A stretch of DNA of 64,000 nt from Niabella sp. (GTDB lineage: Bacteria; Bacteroidota; Bacteroidia; Chitinophagales; Chitinophagaceae): contig JAGIAT010000012.1 of NCBI GenBank assembly GCA_017744715.1, forward strand, positions 228,179-292,178, read 5' to 3'. Positions 52,008-61,171 of this stretch are shown piece after piece (the stretch's first letter is position 1; each line of letters starts with the position of its first letter). Both the position numbers and the translations under genes were made by a program. Under the pieces are notes generated by a model. That model made no database searches and was not told the DNA's origin. It was given only the letters and a program-made list of their open reading frames with translations.

Positions 52008-52776
52008 ATTGCACCACACATTCCAGGTTCACCGTAATGCTCGCCGTTTTATTTTTGGCAGAAGTATTGAATGTGCCCCCATAGCTGTAATCCTCATTGC
52101 TGTTTTGCCCGGTAATTTGAAAGATGCCCATATTGGCCTTCACCACGTGGCCCAAAGAACCGCCGGTATTCCTGGCGATGGTTTCTGCCCGTTTGCGCGC
52201 ATCTTCTGCCGCTTTGGCAAGCAGGTCCAGTTTAAGATCTGCAAGCTTGGTATAAAAGTAGAGTGGTTCGGGGGAATTGAGCTCAATACCGGTTTCGATC
52301 AGCTCGGTAATTTCGCGGGAAAGTGCTTCTACCTTTGCAATATCGCCCGATTCTACTTTTACATTCTGCGTAAGGTTATAACCGCCAAAAGTAGTGGTGG
52401 TCGATTTGGTTTCTTCGCTATAGTTCGACCGGAAGATCTTATCGATTTTTACCGAAGAAAAGATCATCTGCTTTGGCTGGATCCCTTTCCGGGTGAGGTA
52501 ATTCCGTACATTGGTTTCGTCCTGTTTTAACTGGGCATATGCAGCTTTTAAATCAAAATCCGTACGGTTATAACTGCCGTTCCAGGCAATGAGGTCACTG
52601 GTGAAATCTTTTTCCGCACTGCCGGTAACCCGGATGGTCTGGCGGGTTTTGAATTTGTACTTATAAGCGCCGGCTACAATGAACCCGGCCAGCACGATGC
52701 AGATTCCAATAATGACAAAGCCGATGAAACTACGGTTGCCGGAAGCGGTGTTTGTTGTGTTTTCTGCGTTGCTCAT
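52006..52776 (-). CDS. SIMPL domain (DUF541) protein
   Basis: 256 residues. An N-terminal membrane helix (IGFVIIGICIVLAGFIVAGA, residues 18-37) anchors a periplasmic SIMPL/DUF541 domain with IRVTGSAEKDFTSDLIAWNG at the start and LLAKAAEDARKRAETIARN, the usual lysine/arginine-rich helix, in the middle. In Bacteroidetes these proteins are linked to envelope stress and oxidative-damage protection; the exact activity is not known. Convergent with the helicase gene. Confidence 0.88.
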   Translation of the reverse strand: MSNAENTTNTASGNRSFIGFVIIGICIVLAGFIVAGAYKYKFKTRQTIRVTGSAEKDFTSDLIAWNGSYNRTDFDLKAAYAQLKQDETNVRNYLTRKGIQPKQMIFSSVKIDKIFRSNYSEETKSTTTTFGGYNLTQNVKVESGDIAKVEALSREITELIETGIELNSPEPLYFYTKLADLKLDLLAKAAEDARKRAETIARNTGGSLGHVVKANMGIFQITGQNSNEDYSYGGTFNTSAKNKTASITVNLECVVQ

Positions 52777-53051
52777 ACAACTAAATTAAGTAAAAGACTA
52801 CAGCTGGCAAAAAATCACCGGAATAGAAACAGCCGGCTGTTTGAATCGTGTTTATATTTTTAATGCCGGAAGCGTCCTGCCATTACGCCGATACCCACTG
52901 TGCGCCGGTTTGATGCAAAAGGTTATTTTGGGTTAATACTGAAGGCAGCCCTGCATCCGTTCACCGTTAACAGGATGGACCGTACGGTTCAGGTGGGCAG
53001 CAAACGGACATGGCATTAAACTTTTCGAAACGGCCGACGTCTAAACGGTTT

Positions 53052-55514
53052 ATGCAACTGCTGATGCGATTCAAAACGATTTATTGGAGTCTTCTTTTTT
53101 TATTCTTAATTAACGGAACAACCCGGGCACAAAATGCTGTGGAAGGTATCCTGGCAGGAAATGTAATTGATTCCGCCACCGGCAAGGCATTGGCGGGCGC
53201 TTCCATTGCATTGGCCCGTACGGGCGATACCAGCATCTATAAATCATTTGCCAGTGATGAAAAAGGCGCATTTGAAATAACCGGTATCGGGTTTGGTTAT
53301 TACAGCATCCGATTTTCATCCATCGGGTATGCGCCCATTAAACTGGATAGCATTCACATCCGGGCAGAGCGGTATGACTTTAACCTGGGCGATATAAAAA
53401 TGTTTTTACAGGCAGGCGAAATGCAAACGGTGATCGTATATTCGGAAAAGCCCCTGGTAGAAAATAAAGACGGTACCATCATTTATAATGTGGGCGAATC
53501 AGCGCTGAGCGCTTCTTCAAGTACAGCCGAGATCCTGAAGACGATGCCGCTGATCTCAGCAGATGCTGATGGTAAGCTGCTTTTAAAAGGCAGGGAGCCG
53601 CGCATTCTCATTGATGGTAAGCCTACAAACCTTACAGCAGAACAGTTGAATGACCTGCTGGAAGCCATGCCGGGCGGGATGGTAGAAAAAATTGAACTGA
53701 TGACGAATCCTCCGGCTGAATATGCCACCGATAACGGCGGCGTTATCAATATTGTTACCAAAAAAGGGAAGGTAGGACTTACCGGCCGGTTGAATTTCTT
53801 TTATGGCACCCTGGGTGATGCCAATCTTTCGGCCAATATCGCTTACAGGGATAAGAAATGGATCCTGCAGGCTACCGGCGGAGTGGGGGCCACTACGCTT
53901 AAGGGGGATAACCGCTCCACACGGGAGCATTTTTATAAAGACTCCAGCAATTTCCTGAACACGGAAAGTCACTTCCAGAATAAAAGCATCCGTCCCAACC
54001 TACGTATTTCCTCCGATTATGAATTCAATAAACAAAGTTTATGGAATGTAACAGCGGTGTTCAATATGAATGCCATTGATAATATAAATGAAACGAATTA
54101 TAAGAACATCAATGCATCCGGGGCGCTTTATAAATTAAGTACCAGAACCAATACGGTAACGGGTGAAACGGTGAACCCGGTGCTCACTACAAATTACCGG
54201 TGGATCAGTAAAAAAAATACAAAGGAAAACCTGAACCTTTTTGCTTCATTGGCAGCGGGCTTTTATACCAATGAGCGCGTTTTTTTTCAGCAATTCAAAA
54301 CTCCGGAGGGTGGGCTTACCGGAAAGGACAGTACGCAGCGGCAAACAAATCAAAACGGTAATACGGCCTGGTTGCTCCGGGCAAATTACAATAAGCCGGT
54401 ATCAAAAAAAATACTCTGGAGTGCCGGGCTTACGGTGTCAGACAATCATTTCAGGAACCGGCTCACAACGGATATCCTGCAACAGGAAACGTTTTCGGCG
54501 GTTGATTCCCTGAGCCCGTATTTCCGGTATTTTGAAAATATTTACACGCTGAGAACCGGCTTAACGGTAGATCTGCCGGCATTGTGGCGGATCATTACAA
54601 CCGCGCAGGTGGAAAACACCGGGTTCCGGTTTGATTTTTTAAGCGGCGGCGAAAACCGCACCAATGATTACTGGAATTTTTTACCCGGCATTACGATACG
54701 AAAAGAATGGCGGGGCAGCGGGTATAATACATCCCTGGTATACCGGCAGCATATCCGCCGTCCGGTTTTAAGCCAGCTGAACCCCAGTGTGGATTACAGC
54801 AATCCGTATAATATCAGTTTTGGAAACCCGGCCCTCGTGCCACAGCTGGGACATGATATTGACTGGAATGCAGGCTTGTTCCGGAGCCGGTATTATATCA
54901 ATCTTTCTGCCGGGTATAATTATGTAAAAGATATCATCCAGCGGATCCGCACATTGGTACCCGGCGATAAAACCCAGCTAACCTACGAGAATATTACAGA
55001 CCGGCAGGAATACACCACCAGCTTTTTTGGAGGCTACACCATCAGCCGGAAATTGCGGTTGAACCTTGGCGCCGGCTATACGTATAACCAGTATAGTGCC
55101 TACGACCGGGAGGTAAATAAATACAAAAACGGTGCGTCTTACTATGCCAGCCTTAACGGGAATTTCATTTTTACGGATCGCATTACTTTCGAAACAAATA
55201 TCCGTTACAATACACTCGCAGATGCGCAGGGCCGGGCACGCAGTTCATTGAAGCAGCTTTTTTCCGTGCAAACCCGCTGGTTTAAAAAGCGGCTGACCTT
55301 GGGTGTTACGGCCATCGATCCTTTCCGTCAACAGGAGTTTACAACCTTTACTTACGGGAAAAACTTCACGCTGGAAAACAATGCTTTTACGCAAACCAGG
55401 AATTTCAGAATATCGGTTTCATATAACCTTATAAAAAGCAATGCGGTATCGGCCGCACAAAAGCAAAAAGCCATTCAGGGTGCGGTAAAACAGGTGCGCT
55501 CCAAAAAGAAATAA
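53052..55514 (+). CDS. Outer-membrane beta-barrel receptor with carboxypeptidase-regulatory domain
   Basis: 820 residues if the ATG at 53052 is used; ATGs at 53010 and 53064 are alternatives, and only the stretch from 53064 looks like a signal peptide (MRFKTIYWSLLFLFLING). Next comes a CarboxypepD_reg-like domain (GNVIDSATGKALAGASI, about 40-120), a TonB plug-like part (LKTMPLISADADGKLLLKGR ... ILIDGKPTNL) and a long barrel (OMP_b-brl_3 type) with Asn/Tyr-rich strands. Substrate is unknown. No SusD partner is adjacent, so it is not a typical SusCD pair. Confidence 0.85.
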   Translation: MQLLMRFKTIYWSLLFLFLINGTTRAQNAVEGILAGNVIDSATGKALAGASIALARTGDTSIYKSFASDEKGAFEITGIGFGYYSIRFSSIGYAPIKLDSIHIRAERYDFNLGDIKMFLQAGEMQTVIVYSEKPLVENKDGTIIYNVGESALSASSSTAEILKTMPLISADADGKLLLKGREPRILIDGKPTNLTAEQLNDLLEAMPGGMVEKIELMTNPPAEYATDNGGVINIVTKKGKVGLTGRLNFFYGTLGDANLSANIAYRDKKWILQATGGVGATTLKGDNRSTREHFYKDSSNFLNTESHFQNKSIRPNLRISSDYEFNKQSLWNVTAVFNMNAIDNINETNYKNINASGALYKLSTRTNTVTGETVNPVLTTNYRWISKKNTKENLNLFASLAAGFYTNERVFFQQFKTPEGGLTGKDSTQRQTNQNGNTAWLLRANYNKPVSKKILWSAGLTVSDNHFRNRLTTDILQQETFSAVDSLSPYFRYFENIYTLRTGLTVDLPALWRIITTAQVENTGFRFDFLSGGENRTNDYWNFLPGITIRKEWRGSGYNTSLVYRQHIRRPVLSQLNPSVDYSNPYNISFGNPALVPQLGHDIDWNAGLFRSRYYINLSAGYNYVKDIIQRIRTLVPGDKTQLTYENITDRQEYTTSFFGGYTISRKLRLNLGAGYTYNQYSAYDREVNKYKNGASYYASLNGNFIFTDRITFETNIRYNTLADAQGRARSSLKQLFSVQTRWFKKRLTLGVTAIDPFRQQEFTTFTYGKNFTLENNAFTQTRNFRISVSYNLIKSNAVSAAQKQKAIQGAVKQVRSKKK

Positions 55515-55631
55515 CCGGTCCTTTTGAATGTGAATGCGTTGCGATCCGGCTATTTTTCACAAATAATTTACAACCCCGCTGTTATCTATTTGCTGTTTTC
55601 GGCGTCTTACTAATAGAAAAACAGAAATAAA

Positions 55632-56267
55632 ATGAAAAGCCGTTTAATAAAACTTTTAGGTGTAGCGGCAGTGATCCTGGTGCTGGCGGGCTGTGGTCCA
55701 TCAGCACATGTAGAAACCTCCCGCAATGCCAATTTTGACCGGTACCGCACATTTGCATGGGCCGAGAAAAAAGACCGCCGCGGACGTACCGGCAATAGTA
55801 CGATGATGGAAAATCAGGTTAAAAGTGCCATTTCAGACCGGTTGCAATCCCGCATGGGATGGCAGCAGGTATCGCGTAATCCGGATGTGGTGTTAAGCTA
55901 TGATGTGCTGGTAGAACGCGGATCAAGAGTTGAATCGGATCCCCGGTACAGCTGGGGCGGGTTCCGCACTTTTTATAACCCGTATAGCCGCCGTTTTTAT
56001 AATGTATATTATCCTTCTATGTTTATGGGGTACGATAATTATGAAGTACCTACAAAGGAAGGTACCATTACCGTAACGATGGTGGATACGCGTACCGATG
56101 AAACAGTGATGCAGGGCTGGGCCACGGATGAAGTGAACAGCCGCAGGATTTCCGGAAGAGAGATCGACCGGATCGTGGATGCGATCTTTAAGAAATGGGA
56201 ATCCGGTTCGAGAAATAACCGGTACAACGACCGGGGTAGAAATTCCCGTTCCAACGGGCGGTATTAA
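55632..56267 (+). CDS. DUF4136 lipoprotein
   Basis: 211 residues. Lipobox LVLAGCGPS (Cys21). The DUF4136 core (RYRTFAWAEKK, residues 37-47; PDVVLSYDVLVER; ITVTMVDTRTDETVMQGWATD; IVDAIFKKW) is evident and complete. The extra C-terminal tail is Arg/Asn/Gly-rich. A small number of these outer-membrane lipoproteins are studied; the function is not known. A strong terminator follows. Confidence 0.88.
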   Translation: MKSRLIKLLGVAAVILVLAGCGPSAHVETSRNANFDRYRTFAWAEKKDRRGRTGNSTMMENQVKSAISDRLQSRMGWQQVSRNPDVVLSYDVLVERGSRVESDPRYSWGGFRTFYNPYSRRFYNVYYPSMFMGYDNYEVPTKEGTITVTMVDTRTDETVMQGWATDEVNSRRISGREIDRIVDAIFKKWESGSRNNRYNDRGRNSRSNGRY

Positions 56268-56312
56268 GAACGATATTGTTGAAGAGAGTAGTTTGGTTTG
56301 GTAGTTACAACG

Positions 56313-56349
56313 GGGCCTCTGTTATTTTTAGCGGAGGCCCATTTTTTTT
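56313..56349 (+). terminator. Terminator of the DUF4136 gene
   Basis: GGGCCTC (56313-56319) and GAGGCCC (56334-56340) with a short loop, then ATTTTTTTT. Confidence 0.8.
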
Positions 56350-56480
56350 GTTTCAGGTTTAAGGTTCAAAAGTTCCAGGTTAGATTTCGTTTCATAGCTG
56401 GTGGAGATGTCAACGCTCCAAGTCAGGACGTTATCAACTGATAGCTGATTACTGATAGCTGAAAGCTGTTCCAGGTTAGA
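56349..56480 (+). repeat. Dispersed repeats, TTTCAGGTT family copy 2 and AACTGATAGCTG tracts
   Basis: TTTCAGGTTTAAGGTTC, AGTTCCAGGTTAGATTTCGT and TTCATA (56350-56396) match the copy at 8101. They are followed at 56430-56470 by ATCAACTGATAGCTGATTAC and TGATAGCTGAAAGCTG, similar to 11620-11665. A second fragment, TTCCAGGTTAGATTCAG, is at 56469. Confidence 0.6.
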
Positions 56481-56508
56481 TTCAGCCCTGAAGCTTTATG
56501 GTGATGCG

Positions 56509-56997
56509 TTAAACATCGCGCTCCTGCAGCAACTGATCCAGGTCCAGTTCACGGGTATACATTTCAAGGCTGCCGTCTGCATGCATGGGCCAGGCTTCTT
56601 TCGGACGATCCCAGTAAAGTTCCACGCCGTTTTCATCCGGATCATTCAGGTACAGTGCCTCCGAAACGCCATGATCGGCGGCACCCGTAAGCGGATAGTT
56701 GTGCTGCACCAGCCGGTATAAAATATTGGCCAGGTCTTTTCGCGTAGGATAGAGGATGGCAGTATGAAACAGACCGGGCGCTTTTACCGGAGCGGGAGGC
56801 GCGTCCTTACTGTACCAGGTATTCAGACCAATATGATGATGGTAACCGCCGGCGGATATAAAGGCGGCCTGGCTGCCGTACATGGTGGTGATCTCAAATC
56901 CCAGCAGCCCGCAATAAAAATCAATCGACCGCTGGAGGTCGGAAACCTTCAGATGTACGTGTCCTATCCGGGTTGCGGGCGGAATTTTGTACTCCAT
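56509..56997 (-). CDS. VOC superfamily (glyoxalase/extradiol-dioxygenase-like) protein
   Basis: 162 residues from ATG 56997; an upstream ATG at 57033 would add 12 residues. The two beta-alpha-beta-beta-beta modules of the vicinal oxygen chelate fold are present: RIGHVHLKVSDLQRSIDFYC (His ligand) and LFHTAILYPTRKDLANILY (second His), with the C-terminal Glu in NGVELYWDRP. The set of ligands supports a metal-dependent enzyme such as catechol dioxygenase-like or fosfomycin-resistance-like; the reaction is unknown. A His triplet (GGYHHHIGLN) follows the first module. Confidence 0.85.
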   Translation of the reverse strand: MEYKIPPATRIGHVHLKVSDLQRSIDFYCGLLGFEITTMYGSQAAFISAGGYHHHIGLNTWYSKDAPPAPVKAPGLFHTAILYPTRKDLANILYRLVQHNYPLTGAADHGVSEALYLNDPDENGVELYWDRPKEAWPMHADGSLEMYTRELDLDQLLQERDV

Positions 56998-57063
56998 AAT
57001 TTTTGTTTCTGGTTGGATGTTTAACGTGTCCAATTCCTCAACCCGACACCTTAACCTGCAATA

Positions 57064-58041
57064 TTAAACCTCCCATGCCAGCGCACTGGCGCCCAGGATG
57101 GCGGCATCGGCCTCTTTCAGTTCACTGAATACCAGCTTTACCTTGTTCTGAAAAATGGGCAGCAGGTTGTTTTCCATATGCTCCTTCGTTGGCTTCATAA
57201 TGTAATCACCTGCTTTTATTACTCCTCCAAAAAGAATGATGGCCTCCGGGGAGGAGAACATAATAAAATTAGCCAGTGCTTCTCCCAGTATCTGGCCGGT
57301 GTACCGGAATACTTCCTTCGCTGTTTCATCCCCTTTTTCCGCCAGTTCAAAAACGGCACGGGAGTCCAGGTTTTCTTCCGGAACCTCATTCAGTGCCGAA
57401 TGAATATTTTCGGCTCTTAGTTTTTTTGCGGTAATGGCAATACCGGTTGCGGAACAATAAGCTTCCAAAGAACCGTGCGCACCGGTACTCCAGTGTTTAC
57501 GTCCTCCCGGGCGTACAATCGTATGCCCCAGTTCACCTGCAAAGCCATCATGGCCATAAAGCATCAGCCCGTTGGCAACAATCCCGCTGCCTACGCCGGT
57601 ACCCAGGGTGATCATGATAAAATCTTTCATTCCCCTTGCAGCACCATACATCATTTCGCCCATTGCCGCAGCATTGGCGTCGTTGGTAAGGGTACAGGGG
57701 ATGCCAAATTTGTCGCTTACCATTTTTGCAATAGGGATCACACCTCGCCAGGGCAGGTTTGGCGCATATTCGATGGTTCCCGTATAATAATTTCCATTGG
57801 GCGCACCCATTCCAATTCCCTTTATGCCAACGGAACTGTTTTTATCGATAATGGGCTTCATTGCTTCATAAAGTCCTTCGATAAATGATTCGATGGTTGG
57901 GTAAGCATCGGTTTTTATATCGCCCTTATCCAAAATTTCACCCCTGTGATTTACAATGCCGTATTTGGTATTTGTACCACCTATATCAATGCCAATCGCC
58001 AGTTCACTTGACAAGTCTAAAATTCCCATATCATTATCCAT
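57064..58041 (-). CDS. ROK family sugar kinase
   Basis: 325 residues. The N-terminal ATP motif is IGIDIGGTNTKYGIV and the second phosphate motif is LGTGVGSGIVANGLM. The sugar-binding Glu/His region is ELGHTIVRPGGRKHWSTGAH; the typical zinc-binding Cys cluster (CxCGxxGCxE) is missing (HWSTGAHGSLE instead). It likely phosphorylates glucose or a related hexose. It lies 10 bases after the sugar symporter gene on the same strand, so uptake and phosphorylation are probably coupled. Confidence 0.88.
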   Translation of the reverse strand: MDNDMGILDLSSELAIGIDIGGTNTKYGIVNHRGEILDKGDIKTDAYPTIESFIEGLYEAMKPIIDKNSSVGIKGIGMGAPNGNYYTGTIEYAPNLPWRGVIPIAKMVSDKFGIPCTLTNDANAAAMGEMMYGAARGMKDFIMITLGTGVGSGIVANGLMLYGHDGFAGELGHTIVRPGGRKHWSTGAHGSLEAYCSATGIAITAKKLRAENIHSALNEVPEENLDSRAVFELAEKGDETAKEVFRYTGQILGEALANFIMFSSPEAIILFGGVIKAGDYIMKPTKEHMENNLLPIFQNKVKLVFSELKEADAAILGASALAWEV

Positions 58042-58051
58042 TTAATACGTT

Positions 58052-59542
58052 TTAATGTCCGCCTCCGGAAGTTTTCACATCATAGTCGATGCCTTGCTGC
58101 TTCAGAGCGGCCTTTGCCCTTATGGCATAAAAGGCAAGATACGCAAAGCAAGCCACACCAACAAAGTAAGAATACTGGATGCCCAGGTGTTCCGGGGCGG
58201 CCAGCCAGCCCTGGAGCAGGCTTACAAATCCGCCTCCCATAATCATCAGGATGAGCAGGCTGGAACCTTTATTCGTGAACTTGCCTAAACCGGCGATGGA
58301 CAACGTAAAGATACAGGGCCAGAGGGTGGAGCAGAAGAGCCCTACGCAAATAAAAGCATAAACGCTGATCATTTTATCGGCAAAGATACCAATGAGCAGG
58401 GCCAGCATGGCCATGCAACTGAAGATCAGCAATTGTCTTGCAGGGTTTCCTTTGCTTAAAACGTCGCACACGATCAGGCCTACAATCAGGAGGGCATAAA
58501 TATAAAAAGGCGTAATATCATGGTTGGCGATCCTGTTTACCAGGAGGAAAACGGCGAAGGCGATATAGGGCATCAGGAACCGCAAAATGCTTTTTGCACC
58601 TTTTGAAATATCAAAAGCCCCAACGGATCCTGTCCAGCGGCCGATCATCAGGCTGGCCCAGTAAAGCGATACAAAGGGCGCGATCTTATCCGTAGGTGTT
58701 TGCAGATGCTCCTTCATAAACTCCGGCAGGTTGGCAGCCGTGCTTACTTCCGCCCCTACATAAACAAATATGGCGATCATACCCAGTACCAGTTGGGGAT
58801 AAGCAAAAACAGAACGCCGTGCGGGCAACGTGGTACTGGTATCTGCGTCCAGCGATTGTTTGCTGCCATCGGCCTCCACGTTATCGGATGTATCCATAGC
58901 TTCCAGGTCAATTTTATTAGGAACGGAAGAAAACCGGAAAATGATGGCAACAATCACAAACGCCACTCCCAATACCAGGTAGGGGACCTTGATGCTCTGG
59001 ATATCGGCGCTGGCACTGGAAGCCGTAACCGATCCGAAAATAGCAAAGCTTACCACGAGCGGACCAATGGTGGTTCCAAAATTATTAACGCCCCCTGCAA
59101 GACTTAAACGCTGGGATCCCAGCTTGGGATCGCCCATAATAATGGCCAGGGGATTGGCTGCGGTTTGCTGCAGCGAAAAGCCGAGCCCCACAATAAACAA
59201 CCCCACTATAAATAAGGTAAAGGATTCCTGCTGGGCGGCCGGGTAAAACATCAGCGTACCCAGGGCAGAAATGATCAGACCCAGGGAAATGCCATTTTTG
59301 TAACCGATCTTTTGCAGAAGATCCTTGCCAATTGCACTGCTGATCAGAAGAAAGATCAGCGAACCGATGGTATAGGCTACATAAAAAGCAAAGGAAACCA
59401 TCTGGGATTGTACCTGGGTCAGATGCAGCTTTTCTTTAAATACCGGTATCAGAATATCATTACTGGCAGCAACGAAACCCCAAAAGAAGAACACGATAAT
59501 TAACGTTCCAAATTGGGACCATTTTGTCGTTTGATTCGTCAT
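58052..59542 (-). CDS. MFS sugar:proton symporter, FucP/GluP type
   Basis: 496 residues, 12 predicted transmembrane helices. The first block, FFFWGFVAASNDILIPVFKE, and later QQTAANPLAIIMG are characteristic of the FucP/GluP branch (fucose, glucose/galactose). A hydrophilic central loop (about residues 215-240) separates the two halves. The substrate cannot be fixed; glucose is suggested by the neighbouring ROK kinase and glycogen genes. Confidence 0.88.
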   Translation of the reverse strand: MTNQTTKWSQFGTLIIVFFFWGFVAASNDILIPVFKEKLHLTQVQSQMVSFAFYVAYTIGSLIFLLISSAIGKDLLQKIGYKNGISLGLIISALGTLMFYPAAQQESFTLFIVGLFIVGLGFSLQQTAANPLAIIMGDPKLGSQRLSLAGGVNNFGTTIGPLVVSFAIFGSVTASSASADIQSIKVPYLVLGVAFVIVAIIFRFSSVPNKIDLEAMDTSDNVEADGSKQSLDADTSTTLPARRSVFAYPQLVLGMIAIFVYVGAEVSTAANLPEFMKEHLQTPTDKIAPFVSLYWASLMIGRWTGSVGAFDISKGAKSILRFLMPYIAFAVFLLVNRIANHDITPFYIYALLIVGLIVCDVLSKGNPARQLLIFSCMAMLALLIGIFADKMISVYAFICVGLFCSTLWPCIFTLSIAGLGKFTNKGSSLLILMIMGGGFVSLLQGWLAAPEHLGIQYSYFVGVACFAYLAFYAIRAKAALKQQGIDYDVKTSGGGH

Positions 59543-59672
59543 GTCAATCGTTTATTTTTTACAGGAAGTAAATGTAAATAGTTATCATCTAAATAAAAAT
59601 TTTAATTCTTTCTATGCAATTTCTATTCATTTATAAATAATGCTTACATTAGTAACGGAAGAAATCAGTATT

Positions 59673-61103
59673 ATGGAAATAATTCATGTATCAGCAGAAT
59701 GTTATCCGATGGCAAAGGCTGGCGGATTGGGAGATGTGGTAGGTGCCTTACCCAAGTATCAGAATGAGCTTGGACATGTTGCTAAAGTAGTGATGCCGAT
59801 GTACCGGACAAAGTTCTTATACCAGAACGAATGGGAGCTGGTACACGAAGGCGGGCAGGCACTGGGCAGTGAATGGTTTAAATACAGTGTCATAAAAGAG
59901 AAGACCAATAAACTGGGATTTGATCTGTATCTGGTAGACATCAACGGGAAATTGGACCGTGAGCGGATCTATGGATATGAAGATGATACCGAGCGGTTCA
60001 TTGCCTTTCAGCTGGCGGTTTGCGATTGGATCGGGCGCTGGCAGCACCGCCCGGATGTGATCCATTGCCATGATCATCATACCGGACTGATTCCGTTCAT
60101 GGCGCGGCATGCCTATGCATTCCGCTACCAGCTGGGAAGCGTGCCAACCGTGTTTACGATACACAACGGGGAATACCAGGGCCAGTTTGGCTGGGATAAA
60201 TATTATTACCTGCCGGCCTACGATACATGGAACTGGGGGCTGCTGGACTGGAACGATGCCATTAACCCGATGGCTTCTGCTATCAAGTGCGCGTGGAAGG
60301 TAACCACTGTAAGCCCCAGCTACATGGATGAACTGAAGCATTCGGCAAACGGGCTGCAAAATCTTTTCGAGTATGAAAAGGGTAAATGCCAGGGAATTAT
60401 CAATGGCATTGATACCGAAGTGTGGAATCCGCAAACAGACGGGTTTATTGTAAAAAATTATGATCCCGAAGCGGTAACGCCGGGTAAGGAAAAAAATAAA
60501 AAGGAACTGGCGGCGCAGTTCGGATTAGATCCGGACAAACCCCTCATCACCTTTATCGGTCGCCTGGTAGGCGAGAAGGCCGCCGACCTGCTGCCCGACG
60601 CCATCAGCCAGTCTATTTACCAGTACCAGGGAAAGGCCAATTTCCTGATCCTGGGTTCCGGAGAGCCGGAAATTGAGCATCAGCTGGACGCGATGAAAAA
60701 CCGGTTTAAAGGCTACTTCAATGCATATATCGGTTATAACGAAGGGTTGAGCCATTTGTTGTATGCCGGCTCGGACTTCCTGCTGATGCCCAGCCGGGTG
60801 GAGCCCTGCGGACTGAACCAGTTATATGCATTGCGCTACGGAACGGTGCCGGTGGTGCGGAATATCGGCGGACTCAAAGATACCGTTGTGGATTTCGGGG
60901 ATCAGGGCGGTTTTGGTATCAAAATGGAACAATCCAGTGTAGGTGATATTGCGTACTCTGTGGGCCGGGCCATTGATCTTTATTCCAATAAACGGGATCT
61001 GTATGCGTCTATGCGCGGCCGGATGATGACCATCGATCATGGGTGGGATATGTCGGCAAAACAGTACCTCCAGGTGTACGAATCGCTTCAGCCAAAACAA
61101 TAA
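59673..61103 (+). CDS. glgA: Glycogen synthase (ADP-glucose, GT5)
   Basis: 476 residues from ATG 59673, which opens MEIIHVSAECYPMAKAGGLGDV; a longer frame from 59640 adds 11 residues. The KAGGLGDV motif binds ADP-glucose. The C-terminal GT-B domain has FIGRLVGEKAADLLPDAI and SRVEPCGLNQLYALRYGTVP. Elongates alpha-1,4-glucan in the cytoplasm. A near -7 box, TACATTAG, lies at 59644-59651. glgC follows after 68 bases, and the sugar uptake pair is divergent. Confidence 0.94.
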   Translation: MEIIHVSAECYPMAKAGGLGDVVGALPKYQNELGHVAKVVMPMYRTKFLYQNEWELVHEGGQALGSEWFKYSVIKEKTNKLGFDLYLVDINGKLDRERIYGYEDDTERFIAFQLAVCDWIGRWQHRPDVIHCHDHHTGLIPFMARHAYAFRYQLGSVPTVFTIHNGEYQGQFGWDKYYYLPAYDTWNWGLLDWNDAINPMASAIKCAWKVTTVSPSYMDELKHSANGLQNLFEYEKGKCQGIINGIDTEVWNPQTDGFIVKNYDPEAVTPGKEKNKKELAAQFGLDPDKPLITFIGRLVGEKAADLLPDAISQSIYQYQGKANFLILGSGEPEIEHQLDAMKNRFKGYFNAYIGYNEGLSHLLYAGSDFLLMPSRVEPCGLNQLYALRYGTVPVVRNIGGLKDTVVDFGDQGGFGIKMEQSSVGDIAYSVGRAIDLYSNKRDLYASMRGRMMTIDHGWDMSAKQYLQVYESLQPKQ

Positions 61104-61171
61104 AATAATAATAGTGGTTTTACCGATTCCTGTTTATATTTATAACGCCAAGCAATTTTAAACTATTCTAT

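Noticed and set aside
53052..55514. SusC of a SusCD polysaccharide-utilisation pair
   Set aside because: No SusD-like lipoprotein is adjacent, and the sequence fits the OMP_b-brl_3 type better than SusC.
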